DNA of 64,000 nt from Bacillota bacterium. GTDB taxonomy: Bacteria; Bacillota; Clostridia; Lachnospirales; Lachnospiraceae. This document shows positions 62,618 through 64,000 of this stretch, one piece after another (the stretch's first letter is position 1; every line of letters begins with the position of its first letter). The stretch is from contig JAEYLX010000075.1 of NCBI GenBank assembly GCA_023407575.1, positions 682,001 through 746,000 on the forward strand. The letters are read 5' to 3'. A program made the position numbers and the translations under genes. The notes under the pieces are model-generated. The model saw nothing but the letters and a program-made list of their open reading frames with translations. It searched no databases and had not been told where the DNA came from.

Positions 62618-63163
62618 TTAATAATAAGAATTTTCCATCTGAATTCTTAGCTCATCCCAGAAAGTCTGATTGTTAGCTAAAAAGATTACACCTATAATAG
62701 CTATTACACCAATTAAAAGTGAAATACCAGACAATACAATTCCGGCTATGGCCATATTTTTACCATCTTTATGGTTGCGTAATACAAGAATTCCAAGAAC
62801 AAGTCCAACAACCGCAACAGCAACTCCAAGTAACCCCATACAACAAGATAATGTAAGTCCAACGATACCACAAATCATGGAAGCAATTGCCATTCCGTTG
62901 TCTTGTTTCCTTCCCTGCTGATAAGGTGAATATGGTTGTTGATACGGTGTGTACTGATTCTGTTGATTCTGTTGATTTTGCTGCTGGTATTGTTGGTGGT
63001 ATTGTTGACCTTGCTGGTCATATGGCTGACCATTCTGTTGATATTGATAATACCCTTGATACTGCTGTTCTCCTGAATAATTTGGTTGTTGCTGCTGCTG
63101 TGATTGATTTGATTGGCTTTGATTCTGATCTTGATCTTTTCCGTCTTGATTTAAATCGTCCAT
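62618..63163 (-). CDS. DUF4190-type membrane protein with Gln-rich N-terminus
   Basis: A 181-residue protein with GGAAGGGGAATTGTT before ATG 63163. Residues 1-85 are low complexity: Gln, Tyr, Pro and Asn repeats (for example QQYHQQYQQQNQQNQ). Residues about 88-165 are two TM helices with the DUF4190 pattern (GMAIASMICGIVGLTLSC, LRNHKDGKNMAIAGIVLSGISLLIG). The last ~15 residues follow the membrane segment. The family has no proven function. Gln-rich tracts like this may be unstructured or self-associating. Confidence 0.87.
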   Translation of the reverse strand: MDDLNQDGKDQDQNQSQSNQSQQQQQPNYSGEQQYQGYYQYQQNGQPYDQQGQQYHQQYQQQNQQNQQNQYTPYQQPYSPYQQGRKQDNGMAIASMICGIVGLTLSCCMGLLGVAVAVVGLVLGILVLRNHKDGKNMAIAGIVLSGISLLIGVIAIIGVIFLANNQTFWDELRIQMENSYY

Positions 63164-63319
63164 AACAATTCCCCTTCCTATTCGCTAATGTTAATTACCA
63201 TATAAATATTATAATACCACATAGTTTTAAATTATTGTTATATTTTTCTTCTAAATTAATACAAAAAATGACTATTCTGCGATTAACTTATAAATTCCCT
63301 CTATTAAGCAAGGTTTCTG

Positions 63320-63505
63320 ATGATTGACTCTAATACAAGAACCCAATATAATTATGAAAGTATTATTAGATTTGACCTTAATTCTTTCACAAAAGAAATG
63401 CAGATTTTTAATAATTTGAACACATTTAACGATTATAGTTTAATAGAAGAATTATTTGCTTTGTCAGTGAAATACCTAACAGTTATAAAATATCATAGGA
63501 AATGA
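63320..63505 (+). CDS. Possible 61-residue small ORF
   Basis: ATG 63320 to TGA 63505 with a weak AAGG site. The product is polar (YESIIRFDLNSFTKEMQIF) and resembles no family I know. The stop overlaps the ribosome site of the following glycosyltransferase, which would fit an operon, but chance cannot be excluded. Confidence 0.3.
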   Translation: MIDSNTRTQYNYESIIRFDLNSFTKEMQIFNNLNTFNDYSLIEELFALSVKYLTVIKYHRK

Positions 63506-63512
63506 GGTTACC

Positions 63513-64000
63513 TTGTTGAAAATTATAATACCTGCATACGAACCGGATACCCGTATGCTACAAGTAATAAATGATATAAAAACACATAGCAATTATGATA
63601 TTATTATCGTTAATGATGGCAGTAATTCAAATTGTTCCACCCTTTTTGAAAAAGCAGCAACAGCTGGATGTACAGTGCTGTCGCACGAACATAACAAGGG
63701 TAAGGGAGCTGCACTAAAGACAGCATTTTCGTTTTTACTTGAAAACAATGTTACCGAGGATTTCATATGTGCCGATTGTGATGGCCAGCATACTTGGACT
63801 GATATTAAAAATATTGCAGATGCTCTTCCCCGAAATCCTTCCTCCATTGTATTAGGATGCCGTAAATTTGTTGGAAAGGTACCATTTCGAAGTAAATTTG
63901 GCAACAAACTTACCAGAGCTATTTTTACTTTATTAACAAATAATAAAATTGATGATACACAAACTGGACTACGAGGTTTCTCTTTCACCATGCTGCCTTG
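63513..64000 (+). CDS. Family 2 glycosyltransferase (dolichyl-phosphate-sugar synthase-like), cut by the window end
   Basis: An open frame starting at TTG 63513 (or 63516), with GAGGT just before, and running out of the window after 162 codons. It begins KIIIPAYEPDTRMLQVI and shows the GT-A motifs IIIVNDGSNSN, HNKGKGAALKTAF, ICADCDGQH (the DxD metal site) and GCRKFVGKVPFRSKFGNKL. DTQTGLRGF near the end is typical of the DPM1/GtrB group, which transfers a sugar to a lipid carrier. The missing C-terminus would show whether TM helices or a GtrA domain follow. Confidence 0.9.
   Translation, partial: MLKIIIPAYEPDTRMLQVINDIKTHSNYDIIIVNDGSNSNCSTLFEKAATAGCTVLSHEHNKGKGAALKTAFSFLLENNVTEDFICADCDGQHTWTDIKNIADALPRNPSSIVLGCRKFVGKVPFRSKFGNKLTRAIFTLLTNNKIDDTQTGLRGFSFTMLP

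Overview
The window looks like a chromosomal segment of a low-GC Gram-positive bacterium of the class Clostridia, most likely a Lachnospiraceae / Lachnoclostridium-type organism. This is inferred from AT-rich codon use, strong AGGAGG ribosome sites, canonical TTGACA-17-TATAAT promoters, a T-box, an L-box, a Spo0E-like ORF, an EF-G paralogue, an acyl-CoA dehydratase activase fusion and Firmicutes-type DUF4179 and DUF4173 proteins. I saw no rRNA, tRNA, prophage, IS transposase or CRISPR array. Most of the content is ordinary housekeeping and transport, so the novelty is mainly in intergenic repeats and in unusual extensions of one peptide transporter.

Layout. 0-5.5 kb: 5' part of a TrmA/RlmD-type RNA methyltransferase (cut by the window edge), a SnoaL-like protein, a secreted protein of bacterial Ig-like repeats, a GNAT acetyltransferase, a WYL regulator with a palindromic operator candidate, and a YqeY-like protein. 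5.7-8.8 kb: a three-gene polar amino-acid ABC importer under a lysine riboswitch. 8.9-15.2 kb: a DUF4153 membrane protein, an AzgA-type purine permease and an EF-G-like GTPase. 15.4-19.7 kb: aroF, tyrA and aroA of aromatic amino-acid synthesis. 19.9-23.7 kb: an unknown membrane-anchored protein, a small HAD protein and an ECF-like sigma factor with its DUF4179 partner. 23.8-28.5 kb: an anchored type I pullulanase and a T-box-controlled tyrosyl-tRNA synthetase. 28.7-33.6 kb: a C_GCAxxG_C_C protein and a 1408-residue activase fusion. 33.9-37.1 kb: two tiny proteins, an ABC-F protein and a HAD phosphatase. 37.5-41.4 kb: ilvN-ilvC with an attenuator, and two glycosyltransferases.

41.6-48.2 kb: a GntR/ABC/permease operon, DUF4173, XRE/DUF2975 and XRE regulators and an EamA exporter. 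48.7-57.4 kb: a small membrane protein and an oligopeptide importer operon (182-residue membrane protein, oppA, oppB, oppC, oppD, oppF) with a good promoter and a terminator-like hairpin in its leader. 57.6-62 kb: a B12-dependent methionine synthase overlapping a homocysteine methyltransferase/MTHFR fusion. 62.1-64 kb: DUF2752 and DUF4190 proteins and a glycosyltransferase cut by the right edge.

The most unusual signals are: (i) short tandem arrays of 15-17 bp period sitting on gene 3' ends or terminators (5676-5721, 29269-29423, 43637-43792), two of which include the last codons and stop of the adjacent gene; (ii) intergenic elements bounded by 12-14 bp inverted repeats (4789-4920, 34595-34731) and related hairpins with a shared cap (7351-7414 and 34611-34670); (iii) an OppC permease carrying a roughly 280-residue external insertion of four ~64-residue repeats, next to an OppA with its own insertion and an OppD with a basic N-terminal extension.
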